Source: Aridibaculum aurantiacum (GTDB lineage: Bacteria > Bacteroidota > Bacteroidia > Chitinophagales > Chitinophagaceae). Taken from it: DNA of 64,000 bases. The notes beneath the pieces are model-generated. The model ran no database searches. It was not told the origin of the DNA and was given only the letters and a program-made list of their open reading frames with translations. The position numbers and the translations under genes are program-made. The stretch is taken from positions 563,001-627,000 of the forward strand of contig NZ_JAFEWC010000003.1 in assembly GCF_017355875.1 (NCBI RefSeq), written 5' to 3'. Positions 14,752 through 23,815 of this stretch are shown piece by piece; the stretch's first letter is position 1; the number at the start of each line of letters is the position of its first letter.

Positions 14752-16986
14752 ATGAAAAATAGATTTTCGTTGGTGGGACTGGCAAGCCTGCTGATAGTAC
14801 TTGCTACAGCGCTGGCTATTTCCAGTTGTAAAAAAAGGTTTGATGAGCCCGCTACATTCGCTCCTGTTAACATTGACACCAACACCACCATCAGGCAATT
14901 GAAAAACCTGAGCCCTTCAAGTGGACAATTGATAGAGATAACCAATGATGTTGTTTTTAAAGGACGTGTAACAGCAAATGACAGAAGCGGTAACATTTAC
15001 AAAATGATTTACCTGCAGGATGAATCTGCAGCTATCGGTATTGAGCTGGACGCTACTGGTTTGTACAACCAATATCCACTCGGCCGCGAGGTGTATGTAA
15101 AAGCTAAAGGCCTTTACCTGGTAAATGAAGCAGGTATGCTGAAGCTGGCTACAAGAACTGTAGTTCAGGGAACACCTACTGTTTCAGCTATTCCTTCTAC
15201 ACTTATAGATCGTTATATAGTAAGAGGTGAGCTGAAAGATCGAGTAGAGCCGGTAGATGTAACGCTTGCTCAACTGGACAACCTAAGCCAGTACCAGAGC
15301 ATGCTGATCCGCCTTACAGATTTTGAAGTTGCCAATGCTGATCTGAATAAAACATTTGCTGATACATCTGCTAACAGGGCAACAACTAACATCAACTTCA
15401 GGAACTGTTCTGGTGGAAGCATCATTGTAAGATCCAGTGGTTATGCAAATTTTGCAGGTATCCGTGTTCCTCAGGGACGTGGTACTGTGACAGCTATTTT
15501 CACTGTCTTCAATACAACTAAGCAGTTGTTGATCCGCGATACAACAGATGTTCAGTTGAATGGTCCTCGTTGTGGTGCTGCTAATCCAAACCTGCAGGTT
15601 AAAACAATCCAGGAGATCAGGGCGCTTTATACAGGTGCTCCGGCTACCATTCCAGCTAATACAGGTATAGAGGGTATAGTAGTTTCTAACACCGCTAACG
15701 AAGCAGCTGGTAACTATCGTATTCAAGATGCAAGTGGTTCAGGTATTCAGCTTCGTTTTACTACAGCTGCTAATCCAGGTGCTGTATTAGGCGATAAATT
15801 GCTGGTTGATCTTTCCGGACTTACGGTTGAATTATTCAATGGCGACATGCAGGTGAACAACGTTTTCTCAGCTACTAAAACAGGAACAGGAACCATTACT
15901 CCTCGTGCTACTACAGTTGCAGCTATTAATACAAACCTAGCTGGTTCTCCATCTAACAATTGGGCATCTACGGTGGTTACTTTAAGTAATGTTACCATCT
16001 CCCAGGTTAGCACAAGTGGTGCTGGTACTAACTATTCAGTAACTGATGCTACAGGTTCTATCATCTCTTTTGTAAGAACAGGATTAGGAATTACGCTTCC
16101 TCCTGCTGCTTCATCATTTACGGGTTATGTATCAATTTTCAATGGTACTCCGCAAATAACCATTCGTTCTGCTGCTGATGTAGTAGCTGCTACCACACCT
16201 GAAGCTGCTGTAACAACAGCTGCAGTTACCGGTATTACTCAAACTGCTGCTACCAGTGGTGGTAATGTTACATATGCAGGTACTACCGCTGTTACTGCTC
16301 GTGGTGTTGTGTGGAGTACTTCACAAAATCCTACTGTAGCACTTAGCACCAAAACTGTTGATGGTTCTGGTACAGGTACATTTACTAGTGCAATCACTGG
16401 ATTAACAGCAAACACTACTTACTATGTAAGGGCTTATGCTACCAACAGTTCAGGTACATCTTATGGCAACCAGGTAACATTTACTACAGCTGCTGCCGGT
16501 GCTAATGTTATTGAGAACTTTGAAACTGGTGCAAAGACCAATTATACTGATGCTGCTGTAGCACTTACAACAGGTTCTTGGTTCTTCACTGATGGACTTT
16601 TAGGCACTGATGCAAATGATTTAAAAGCTGGTGCTCAATCAGCACGTCTTCGTGGTACTGCAACAAAAGATGCTTCAATAAAAATGGAGTTTGATGTGCA
16701 AGGTGTACAGAAGGTAAAGTTCAAATTCGGTGGATCTACTTTCAACGAAGGAACCGACGATGCACAAGAGATCAGCGTTCAACTGAAATATTCTAAAAAT
16801 GGTGGTACTACCTGGACTACACTTGCTAAAAAAGTAGGTGCAAGAGGTTCACTTACTGCCACTGAATATGATATTCCTGCTACAGCTACTGAGAATGTTA
16901 GAATTGAAATAGTCAATACTTCATTCCTGCGCTCTACTGGTAACAGGCTAAGAGTAAACATTGATGATGTAGAACTGGTGAAGTAA
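14752..16986 (+). CDS. DUF5689 surface lipoprotein with fibronectin type III-like module
   Basis: The 744-residue protein has a lipoprotein signal with lipobox ISSC (Cys26). DUF5689-type beta domains follow: residues about 40-150 (FKGRVTANDRSGNIYKMIYLQD and PLGREVYVKAKGLYL are typical) and a second related unit at about 280-370 (GIEGIVVSN...YRIQDASG). A third OB-like unit runs about 390-480. A fibronectin type III-like module covers about 485-575, ending TYYVRAYATNSSG. A jelly-roll C-terminal domain (about 580-744) starts IENFETG, as in choice-of-anchor domains. Cotranscription with the TonB receptor and convergence on a second EEP nuclease suggest a surface binding protein that delivers ligand to the receptor. 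Confidence 0.85.
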   Translation: MKNRFSLVGLASLLIVLATALAISSCKKRFDEPATFAPVNIDTNTTIRQLKNLSPSSGQLIEITNDVVFKGRVTANDRSGNIYKMIYLQDESAAIGIELDATGLYNQYPLGREVYVKAKGLYLVNEAGMLKLATRTVVQGTPTVSAIPSTLIDRYIVRGELKDRVEPVDVTLAQLDNLSQYQSMLIRLTDFEVANADLNKTFADTSANRATTNINFRNCSGGSIIVRSSGYANFAGIRVPQGRGTVTAIFTVFNTTKQLLIRDTTDVQLNGPRCGAANPNLQVKTIQEIRALYTGAPATIPANTGIEGIVVSNTANEAAGNYRIQDASGSGIQLRFTTAANPGAVLGDKLLVDLSGLTVELFNGDMQVNNVFSATKTGTGTITPRATTVAAINTNLAGSPSNNWASTVVTLSNVTISQVSTSGAGTNYSVTDATGSIISFVRTGLGITLPPAASSFTGYVSIFNGTPQITIRSAADVVAATTPEAAVTTAAVTGITQTAATSGGNVTYAGTTAVTARGVVWSTSQNPTVALSTKTVDGSGTGTFTSAITGLTANTTYYVRAYATNSSGTSYGNQVTFTTAAAGANVIENFETGAKTNYTDAAVALTTGSWFFTDGLLGTDANDLKAGAQSARLRGTATKDASIKMEFDVQGVQKVKFKFGGSTFNEGTDDAQEISVQLKYSKNGGTTWTTLAKKVGARGSLTATEYDIPATATENVRIEIVNTSFLRSTGNRLRVNIDDVELVK

Positions 16987-17001
16987 TATTTTCTTAGGAT
17001 G

Positions 17002-17036
17002 AAAAGGGCTGTTTCGTAAGAAGCAGCCCTTTTTGT
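17002..17036 (+). terminator. Terminator after DUF5689 gene
   Basis: AAAAGGGCTG (17002-17011) pairs with CAGCCCTTTT (17024-17033) around a 12-base loop, giving an A/T-flanked hairpin just beyond the operon end. Confidence 0.75.
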
Positions 17037-17140
17037 TTGTCCTTATAATTTCGTGCTCACAAATAGCCTTTTGAAGCCTTAGACTTTCTTACATATTCCA
17101 ATTACTAGCCGGAATCAAATGCAGAAAGTTCGATTCTTTC

Positions 17141-17160
17141 CAGGTGTGCAGGCAACGATG
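17141..17160 (+). repeat. Decayed copy of the GTGCGACGCAACGATG repeat
   Basis: CAGGTGTGCAGGCAACGATG differs from the dispersed core by a few substitutions and one missing base. It lies in the convergent gap between the DUF5689 and second EEP genes. On its own it would not be called; it is listed because clear copies occur elsewhere. Confidence 0.35.
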
Positions 17161-17242
17161 AAGGTGAATAATGAATAGGTCTTAGCAAACCTATTAAGTG
17201 GCACTCCCTGTTGCTTGCTTGGACTGAAATTTCATTTGAACC

Positions 17243-18481
17243 TTACTTCACCAACTTCAGCTGGTGTGTCTCTTCTTTGCTTAGAAGCCTAAAGATGTAA
17301 ACACCCGGAGGTAGCGATGAAGGCACCTGCGTTTGCTGTGCTACGTTCGCAGGAATGGTTGCTAGTTCGCGCTGCCAAACCTTGGCACCTACAGCATTAT
17401 ATAATGCCATGGTTACATCAGTAAGTGTTTTTCCTGAGCGGTAGTACAACACATTGCTAAATGGATTAGGTCCAATCTTGAAGCCTTGCACAATAGGTGG
17501 AGCAGGCGGTGGCGGTGGTGGCGGAGCAATGAATACAGAAGTATCGCCGGCTATAACCGAATAACTGGAGAAAACAGGATAGTGGTCGGAGGTGTTACGT
17601 GCATTGTAATCAGGAACTACGGTTAGTACATCTTTACGTATAGCAGCAGAGCCAGCGATATACATACTGTCCATCCGCTTGTTGATGATCTGGTGATCAA
17701 TAACAGTAGAGAAACCAATGGTAGAGTTCTCGCCGGCATAGCTTAGCGGCAGCGTAATGGAGCGGTAGTAATTAGCATTGTTCCGATTGGAGTCAGCAAC
17801 AATGACCTGGTAAGGAGAGGTGCCAAAGCCGCTGATAGAACGGTGTAATTCATCATTATAATCACCTACAAGTATAACCGGTGTTCGACTGAAGAACTGA
17901 TCGAGTGTGTCTTTTAATTCTATAGCACCATTGCGGCGGCGGGTATAGTCGGTGCTGGTAGTACCAGACTTTGCGTGAATGTTGATGACGTTGATGTTGC
18001 GCTTCTTACCATTCTTATTTACGTTGGCGTTGAGCAGGTATGGAAAACGGCCGCTAGCGAAGTTGTAATATGCATTCTGGCTGGCGCGCAACATGCCGCG
18101 TACTCTCACATTGCTCACCACATCTTTGCGGTATACATACGCCAGCTTCTGGCAGGTAAGCCAGTTAGGAAAATCGGGAGAGGCTACCGCACTGCAAAAG
18201 TCGGAAATGGTGAAGCCATAGTTAGCTCCTAAAGAATCAACTACACGGCGCATGCGCATGGTGTCAACTATTTCTCCTAAAGCATAAATATCAGCATCTA
18301 AAAATCGGAGGATACGAACAACGTTGCGCTCCTGCAGGTTCTTGTTAGGCGGTCCGGCCTCGGTTGATCCAAACCATTCTATATTCCATGAAACAATGCG
18401 TAATGCAGTGTCAGCCTGCGTTTGCGCATTTGCAACAGTGACAGCCACAACTGCTAAGCAACCAAGTAAAAATCTTCTCAT
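17243..18481 (-). CDS. Secreted endonuclease/exonuclease/phosphatase with T9SS type A sorting domain
   Basis: With the start at 18481 the protein is 412 residues with a Sec signal peptide (MRRFLLGCLAVVAVTVANAQ). The EEP catalytic series is present: VSWNIEWFG, ALGEIVD (Glu), INIHAKSG (His), VGDYNDEL (Asp, Asn) and TSDHYPVF (Asp-His). A proline run (APPPPPPPAPP) links it to a C-terminal type IX secretion type A domain: GPNPFSNVLYY, VTMALYNAVGAKV, LPPGVYIFRL and KLVK. It should therefore be exported to the surface or released by T9SS, unlike the first EEP enzyme, which lacks this tag. It is convergent with the DUF5689 gene. Substrate unknown; DNA or RNA is the simplest guess. Confidence 0.88.
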   Translation of the reverse strand: MRRFLLGCLAVVAVTVANAQTQADTALRIVSWNIEWFGSTEAGPPNKNLQERNVVRILRFLDADIYALGEIVDTMRMRRVVDSLGANYGFTISDFCSAVASPDFPNWLTCQKLAYVYRKDVVSNVRVRGMLRASQNAYYNFASGRFPYLLNANVNKNGKKRNINVINIHAKSGTTSTDYTRRRNGAIELKDTLDQFFSRTPVILVGDYNDELHRSISGFGTSPYQVIVADSNRNNANYYRSITLPLSYAGENSTIGFSTVIDHQIINKRMDSMYIAGSAAIRKDVLTVVPDYNARNTSDHYPVFSSYSVIAGDTSVFIAPPPPPPPAPPIVQGFKIGPNPFSNVLYYRSGKTLTDVTMALYNAVGAKVWQRELATIPANVAQQTQVPSSLPPGVYIFRLLSKEETHQLKLVK

Positions 18482-18550
18482 ATATGTAACTGCTTCCAAA
18501 ACTTTACCACTCGGAGGCTGAAGCTAAAGTTCCTCAAAGATTAGCCGATG

Positions 18551-18575
18551 AAGTGATTGCGACGCAACGATGCTG
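18551..18575 (+). repeat. Dispersed repeat copy (htpG leader)
   Basis: The sequence AAGTGATTGCGACGCAAC followed by GATGCTG matches the dispersed repeat core with small changes at its left end. It lies about 115 bp upstream of the htpG start, in the same orientation as htpG. Confidence 0.65.
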
Positions 18576-18692
18576 CCATGAAAACCACTGCCCGTACCAT
18601 AAATAATAATTCTGCGAAAATACAATTGCCAAGCTGTCAGTTACTGCTGCTCTGGTACTTAGTTTGATAAAAAGCTGCAAAATCTTTCTATT

Positions 18693-20648
18693 ATGCAAAA
18701 AGGTCAGATAAGAGTTCAGACGGAGAATATTTTCCCGATCATTAAGAAGTTCCTGTATAGCGACCACGAGATCTTCCTGCGTGAGTTGGTGAGCAATGCC
18801 GTGGATGCGTCAAGAAAACTGAAGACACTTTCATCAATTGGTGAGGCAAAAGGTGACATTGGCGAGCTACGCATTGATGTAGAACTGGATGCGAAAGAAA
18901 AGACGATCAGCATTATTGACCGCGGTGTGGGTATGACACAGGAAGAGGTGGACAAGTACCTGAACCAGGTGGCCTTTAGCGGTGCAGAGGAATTTGTAAA
19001 CAAATACAAGGGACAGAACGAGGAAAATATCATCGGTAAGTTTGGGCTTGGTTTCTACAGCTCGTTCATGGTGAGCGAAAGGGTAGAGGTGTATAGTAAG
19101 AGTTTTAAAGATGAACCAGGTACGTACTGGAGCTGCGATGGTAGCCCTGAGTACGAACTGTATGCGATAGATAAGGCAGATCGCGGAACTAAGATCGTGC
19201 TGCACGTAAATGAAGAAAGTAAAGAGTTTTTAGAGGCGGACAGGCTGAAAGGTATACTGGAAAAGTTCTGCCGTTTCTTACCTATTCCAATTTATTTCAC
19301 TGACAAAAGTGAGAAGCAGGAAGATAAGAAGGATGATGAGATAGAAGAGATCAAGCCGATCAATAACACCAATCCAGCATGGACGAAGAAGCCTGCTGAT
19401 CTTACCAAAGAAGATTACGAAAACTTCTACCGCGAGTTGTATCCTTTTGGCGAAAAGCCGCTGTTCTGGATACACCTGAACGTAGACTATCCATTCAACT
19501 TAACTGGTATCCTGTACTTCCCTAAGATCAAGCAGAGCTACGAGATTCAGAAAGACAAGATACAGCTGTACAGCAACCAGGTATTTGTAACCGACGAGGT
19601 GAAGGATATTGTTCCTGAGTTCCTGATGTTGTTGCATGGTGTGATCGACAGCCCGGACATTCCACTGAACGTGAGCCGTAGCTACCTGCAAGGCGATCCG
19701 AATGTGAAGAAGATTAACGCGCACATCACCAAAAAAGTGGCTGATAAGCTGGAAGAGATCTTCCGCAACGAGCGTCCATCTTTTGAAGAGAAGTGGGAGA
19801 GCCTGGGTCTGTTTGTGAAGTACGGTATGATGACTGATGACAAGTTCCTGGACAAGGCAAACAAGTTTTTGGTATTGGAAGATGCAGTTGCAACTAAGCC
19901 TGCTGAAGTCGCTACTGAAGTTGCTGAAGGTGAAGAGAAGCCTGAAAGCAAGTCAACAAAAGTATTCTATACACTGGAAGAATATCGCACTGCTACTGAA
20001 GCTTTGCAGAAGAACAAGGATGGCAAACTGGTGATCTTATACACCACTGATCCTGTTCAGCAAGATGCGTATATACAAGGCGCTGTAGCTAAAGGTTACA
20101 AGGTGATAAAGCTGGAAACGCTGATCGATGCAGCATTCATCAACCACATGGAAACTAAGTGGGAGAATGTACAATTTACTCGTGTAGACTCCGATATTGT
20201 TGATCACCTGATAGACAAAGGAGAGACTGCTGCCAGTGTGCTAAGTAAAGATGAAGAGGAGAAACTGAAGACATTATTTGGCTTCCCGATCTCTACGGTT
20301 CACGCTACTGTAGAAGTGAAAGGATTAAGTGAAGATGCGCCTCCTGTTGTGGCTACTCGTCCAGAGTTTATGCGCCGTATGAAAGACATGGGTGTTATGG
20401 GCGGCGGTATGGCTAGCTGGTATGCTAACATGCCAGATGAAGTAACGCTGACCGTAAATGGTAACCACAAAATTTACCAGCGCATCCTGAAGGAAGATGA
20501 TACACAACTGCAGGAAAAGCAGGTGCGTAACCTTGCAGATCTTGCGCTGTTGAGCCAGGGCTTGCTGAAAGGTAGTGACCTTACCAACTTCATCAACCGC
20601 AGTGTAGACCTGCTGCAGGGAGAGAAGAATTCTGAACTGGTTGCGTAA
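18693..20648 (+). CDS. htpG: Molecular chaperone HtpG (Hsp90)
   Basis: The 651-residue ATP-dependent cytoplasmic chaperone carries the GHKL ATPase motifs: a LRELVSNAVDAS helix, IIDRGVGMT (Asp-x-Gly) and GKFGLGFYSSFMV. The middle-domain catalytic loop with SRSYLQGDPNVKKI is also visible. It is slightly longer than E. coli HtpG; the extra residues include an acidic linker (about residues 395-425, EVATEVAEGEEKPESK) typical of Bacteroidota forms. Monocistronic, with a terminator downstream. A dispersed repeat lies in its upstream region. No recognisable heat-shock operator is visible. Confidence 0.95.
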   Translation: MQKGQIRVQTENIFPIIKKFLYSDHEIFLRELVSNAVDASRKLKTLSSIGEAKGDIGELRIDVELDAKEKTISIIDRGVGMTQEEVDKYLNQVAFSGAEEFVNKYKGQNEENIIGKFGLGFYSSFMVSERVEVYSKSFKDEPGTYWSCDGSPEYELYAIDKADRGTKIVLHVNEESKEFLEADRLKGILEKFCRFLPIPIYFTDKSEKQEDKKDDEIEEIKPINNTNPAWTKKPADLTKEDYENFYRELYPFGEKPLFWIHLNVDYPFNLTGILYFPKIKQSYEIQKDKIQLYSNQVFVTDEVKDIVPEFLMLLHGVIDSPDIPLNVSRSYLQGDPNVKKINAHITKKVADKLEEIFRNERPSFEEKWESLGLFVKYGMMTDDKFLDKANKFLVLEDAVATKPAEVATEVAEGEEKPESKSTKVFYTLEEYRTATEALQKNKDGKLVILYTTDPVQQDAYIQGAVAKGYKVIKLETLIDAAFINHMETKWENVQFTRVDSDIVDHLIDKGETAASVLSKDEEEKLKTLFGFPISTVHATVEVKGLSEDAPPVVATRPEFMRRMKDMGVMGGGMASWYANMPDEVTLTVNGNHKIYQRILKEDDTQLQEKQVRNLADLALLSQGLLKGSDLTNFINRSVDLLQGEKNSELVA

Positions 20649-20664
20649 GCAATTACTGATATAG

Positions 20665-20695
20665 AAAAAGCCAGCTGATGAAGCTGGCTTTTTTA
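20665..20695 (+). terminator. Terminator of htpG
   Basis: AGCCAGCT (20669-20676) and AGCTGGCT (20682-20689) pair perfectly around GATGA, with A-run and T-run flanks. Confidence 0.88.
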
Positions 20696-20722
20696 TTTTG
20701 TTACGGGCAGTAGAATGTGTCT

Positions 20723-20749
20723 CGGCATCGTTGCGTCGCACACTTGTGC
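20723..20749 (-). repeat. Dispersed repeat copy between htpG and recJ
   Basis: On the minus strand this reads GCACAAGTGTGCGACGCAAC followed by GATGCCG, with about two differences from the core over 27 bases. It lies downstream of both convergent genes, after the htpG terminator. Confidence 0.75.
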
Positions 20750-20816
20750 TGTCAGTTGCTATTCAGCTACAGGATCATAAGGTTTGATGCTGACTGAACC
20801 ATATAGATCGTTATTC

Positions 20817-22583
20817 TTAAGCAGTTGCCACCTCTGCCATTCTTCCTGCATTAATAGAAGAAGCACCAGCAGGTGAAGTGGTAGCAGCTTCACTCAGCCG
20901 TACATCACAAACCCGCAGTTGCAGGCTTCTTTCACCGTTCCATTCATTTACATCAAGCGTAAAAACAACATCCAGCGGACGCTTGCCAGTGAGCAGGTCA
21001 AACTTCTCTGCCATGTTAAAGCCAATACCATTGAACGTGTAGTTATTCTGGCGAAGCGAGAACTTGATGTGCTGCTCTTTTACCACGCGGCTCCATCCTG
21101 TATCTACCACGTTTTTGGCAATGAAAACAGGACGCATATTCTCTGGTCCGTATGGCTCCATCTGGTTGATGATATTGTAGAAAGAAAAGCTGAGATCGCT
21201 AAGCTGCACCTCTGCATCTATTACTATTTCTGGTATAAGTTGTTCAGGAGTTATAGTAGCACTTACTACCTCTTCAAATTTCTTTGCAAAGGCTTCAACA
21301 TTCTCGGGCAGCAATGTCATTCCTGCTGCAGCAAAGTGGCCGCCGTAGCCAAGCAAATGTTCTTTACAAGCATGTATTGCTTCATAAAGATTGAAGCCCG
21401 CAACACTGCGAGCACTGCCTGCTGCTACATCTCCACTCCGGGTTAATACCACCGTTGGGCGGTAATAGGTTTCAATCAATCTTGATGCTACAATGCCTAC
21501 CACACCTTTGTGCCAGTGCTCCTGGTATACTACTGTAGACTTGCGGTTTACCAGCGCAGGATCGTTCTTTATTTGTTCTAATGCTTCTTCTGTGATGCTT
21601 GAGTCTGCTTCTCTTCTGTCTGTATTATCGCTATGAAGCATCTCCGCAAATTCCATTGCTTTATCACAATCATTTTCTATAAAAAGATTGACTGCTTTTT
21701 TCGCATCATCCATTCTGCCGGCAGCATTTACCCGCGGTGCAATCATGAAAACAAGATTGGAAATATGCATGGTTTTTTCCGCCTTAGCCAATTGCATCAA
21801 TGCTTTGATGCCTGCACAAGGTTTCTCATTTACCACCTTCAAACCATAGTACGCCATGATGCGATTTTCTCCTGTCATCGGTACTATATCGGCAGCAATT
21901 GCGGTAGCCAAAAGATCCATATAGCACAGGTAAGAATCCTTGCCTAAACCAAGCTCTTGCGCCATCGCCATCATCAGTTTGAAACCAACTCCACAGCCAC
22001 ATAATTCTTTGTAAGGATAAGCACAATCAACCTGCTTCGGGTTAAGAATTGCTACTGCTGCAGGTAGTTCGTGGTCAGGCATGTGGTGATCGCACACAAT
22101 GAAATCTATACCTAGTTCTTTAGCGTATTGAATAAGCTCAATTGATTTGATTCCGCAGTCGAGAGAGACTATTAGGGTGAAGCCATTTTCTTTGGCAAAA
22201 TCGATCCCTGCTTTAGATACGCCGTAGCCTTCCCTGTAGCGGTGAGGAATGTAAAAATCTACTTCGTTGTATATCTTTTTCAGGAACTGGAACATGCTGG
22301 CAACAGCCGTTGTTCCATCTACATCATAATCGCCGTAAACAAGAATTTTTTCTTTCTTATCAAAGGCTGAAAGTAGTCGATCAACTGCTTTACGCATGTC
22401 CTTCATCAGCCATGGATCGTGTAGTTCTGAAAGCTGTGGACGGAAAAAAGCCTTTGCTTTTTCAAATGTATCAAACCCCCTCTGGACAAGCATTTTGCAT
22501 AAAACCTTATGCACCTTCAACGCATCCTGCAACGACGCTACTTTAGCCTCATCGGCTTTCTCTATTTTCCATCTTTTTTGCAT
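20817..22583 (-). CDS. recJ: Single-stranded-DNA-specific exonuclease RecJ
   Basis: RecJ is the 5'-3' ssDNA exonuclease of recombination and mismatch repair. The 588-residue protein has the DHH phosphoesterase motifs GDYDVDG (84-90), SLDCGIKS (140-147) and CDHHMPDHE (164-172), then the DHHA1 motif GYGGHFAAAGM and a C-terminal OB domain. The HWHKGVVGIVASRL segment between them is typical. It lies 2 bp downstream of the prenyl synthase gene and is almost certainly cotranscribed. An Ala/Ser-rich C-terminal tail of about 20 residues is unremarkable. Confidence 0.95.
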   Translation of the reverse strand: MQKRWKIEKADEAKVASLQDALKVHKVLCKMLVQRGFDTFEKAKAFFRPQLSELHDPWLMKDMRKAVDRLLSAFDKKEKILVYGDYDVDGTTAVASMFQFLKKIYNEVDFYIPHRYREGYGVSKAGIDFAKENGFTLIVSLDCGIKSIELIQYAKELGIDFIVCDHHMPDHELPAAVAILNPKQVDCAYPYKELCGCGVGFKLMMAMAQELGLGKDSYLCYMDLLATAIAADIVPMTGENRIMAYYGLKVVNEKPCAGIKALMQLAKAEKTMHISNLVFMIAPRVNAAGRMDDAKKAVNLFIENDCDKAMEFAEMLHSDNTDRREADSSITEEALEQIKNDPALVNRKSTVVYQEHWHKGVVGIVASRLIETYYRPTVVLTRSGDVAAGSARSVAGFNLYEAIHACKEHLLGYGGHFAAAGMTLLPENVEAFAKKFEEVVSATITPEQLIPEIVIDAEVQLSDLSFSFYNIINQMEPYGPENMRPVFIAKNVVDTGWSRVVKEQHIKFSLRQNNYTFNGIGFNMAEKFDLLTGKRPLDVVFTLDVNEWNGERSLQLRVCDVRLSEAATTSPAGASSINAGRMAEVATA

Positions 22584-22585
22584 CG

Positions 22586-23548
22586 TTAGTATTTTCTATC
22601 AGTAGTATATCTTACCAATTCTTCTAATCCATCTCTTACTTCTGAAGGCGGAAATGAATGCAATACAGCAAGCGCTTCATCCCGGTAGTTCAGCATTTTT
22701 TCTGTAGCGTAATCTATGCCTCCTGCTTTTACTACTTCATCAATCACAAACTTCACTTTTTCCTTTTGCTTATTCTCGTTCTTGATGATGTAAATAAGTT
22801 TTCTTCTAAGCGAGGCATCAACTTTATTCAGCGTGTAAATCAATGGTAATGTAAGCTTTTTCTCTTTTATATCATTGCCTGTAGGTTTACCCACATCCAT
22901 ATTGCCATAATCAAAAAGGTCATCCTTTATCTGGAAAGCTATCCCAGCTTTTTCTCCAAAGAGCCGCATCTTTTCTACAGCTGATTGATCATCAAAAGTA
23001 GTAGACGCTCCTGCAGCACAAGAGGAGGCAACCAACGATGCCGTTTTATTTTTTATGATCTCAAAATATATATCCTCTTTCAGGTTAAGGTTGCGGGCTT
23101 TTTCCAATTGTAGAAGTTCGCCTTCGCTCATAAGTTTTACAGCCTGCGAAAGCAGTTGCAAAACCTGGTGATCCCTGTTGTCAAGCGACAGTAGGAGACC
23201 TTTAGAAAGTAGGTAGTCACCTACCAGTACGGCTATCTTATTTTTCCAAAGAGCATTGATGGAGAAAAACCCGCGTCTTTCCAGCGATTCATCTACCACG
23301 TCGTCGTGTACTAGGGTAGCAGTATGCAGAAGCTCCACCAGGGAAGCAGCCCGGTACGTTTTGTCATTGATCTGGCCACCAAGTTTTGCGCTCAGTAGCA
23401 CAAACATTGGTCTCATCTGCTTTCCCTTCCTTTTCACGATGTACTGCATGATCTTGTCGAGCAGGCCGACATTACTTTTTACAGCATCGCGAAAATGGAT
23501 TTCAAAATCCTTTAATTCCTGTGATATTATCCGCTGAGCTAATTCCAT
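22586..23548 (-). CDS. ispB: Polyprenyl (octaprenyl-type) diphosphate synthase
   Basis: This trans-prenyltransferase extends allylic diphosphates with isopentenyl diphosphate to make the long side chain used for menaquinone in this phylum. The 320-residue protein has the first Asp-rich motif DDVVD (82-86), the downstream ERRG, the KTASLVASS segment and the second Asp-rich motif IKDDLFDYG, then GKPTGNDIKEKKLTLPLIY. The small residues before the first motif suit a long-chain product, but chain length cannot be fixed from sequence. It is the first gene of a two-gene unit with recJ. Confidence 0.9.
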   Translation of the reverse strand: MELAQRIISQELKDFEIHFRDAVKSNVGLLDKIMQYIVKRKGKQMRPMFVLLSAKLGGQINDKTYRAASLVELLHTATLVHDDVVDESLERRGFFSINALWKNKIAVLVGDYLLSKGLLLSLDNRDHQVLQLLSQAVKLMSEGELLQLEKARNLNLKEDIYFEIIKNKTASLVASSCAAGASTTFDDQSAVEKMRLFGEKAGIAFQIKDDLFDYGNMDVGKPTGNDIKEKKLTLPLIYTLNKVDASLRRKLIYIIKNENKQKEKVKFVIDEVVKAGGIDYATEKMLNYRDEALAVLHSFPPSEVRDGLEELVRYTTDRKY

Positions 23549-23733
23549 TCTTTTTACTTGCTGCGCAAGATAATCCTTTACCTATAACTGGATTTTTTGG
23601 CAGCAAAAAAATACCCGCTTCTTGTGCAATTAATTCTACACTAAAACCCTTGCTGGGCTTGAAAAAGCGCTTGTAAAGTGTTCATACAGAAACTGGTATA
23701 ATTTTTTAACTTTTGCGATCAACGTTGTAAAAA

Positions 23734-23764
23734 TTTGGTAGTTACTACCCTTTGTCTATTTTTG
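23734..23764 (+). promoter_or_regulatory. Promoter of the first OmpA-family gene
   Basis: TTTG (23734-23737), a 19-bp spacer and TATTTTTG followed by C (23757-23764) give a full match to the Bacteroidota -33/-7 consensus. It is the best complete promoter in the window. The leader to the ATG at 23816 is about 45 nt. Confidence 0.75.
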
Positions 23765-23815
23765 CAACGATGTCTTTAACGAGATTTTCTTTTAAAAAAT
23801 TAATAAAACACTTCT

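Noticed and set aside
18693-20648. Heat-shock operator (CIRCE) upstream of htpG
   Set aside because: No TTAGCACTC-type inverted repeat is visible in the upstream gap.
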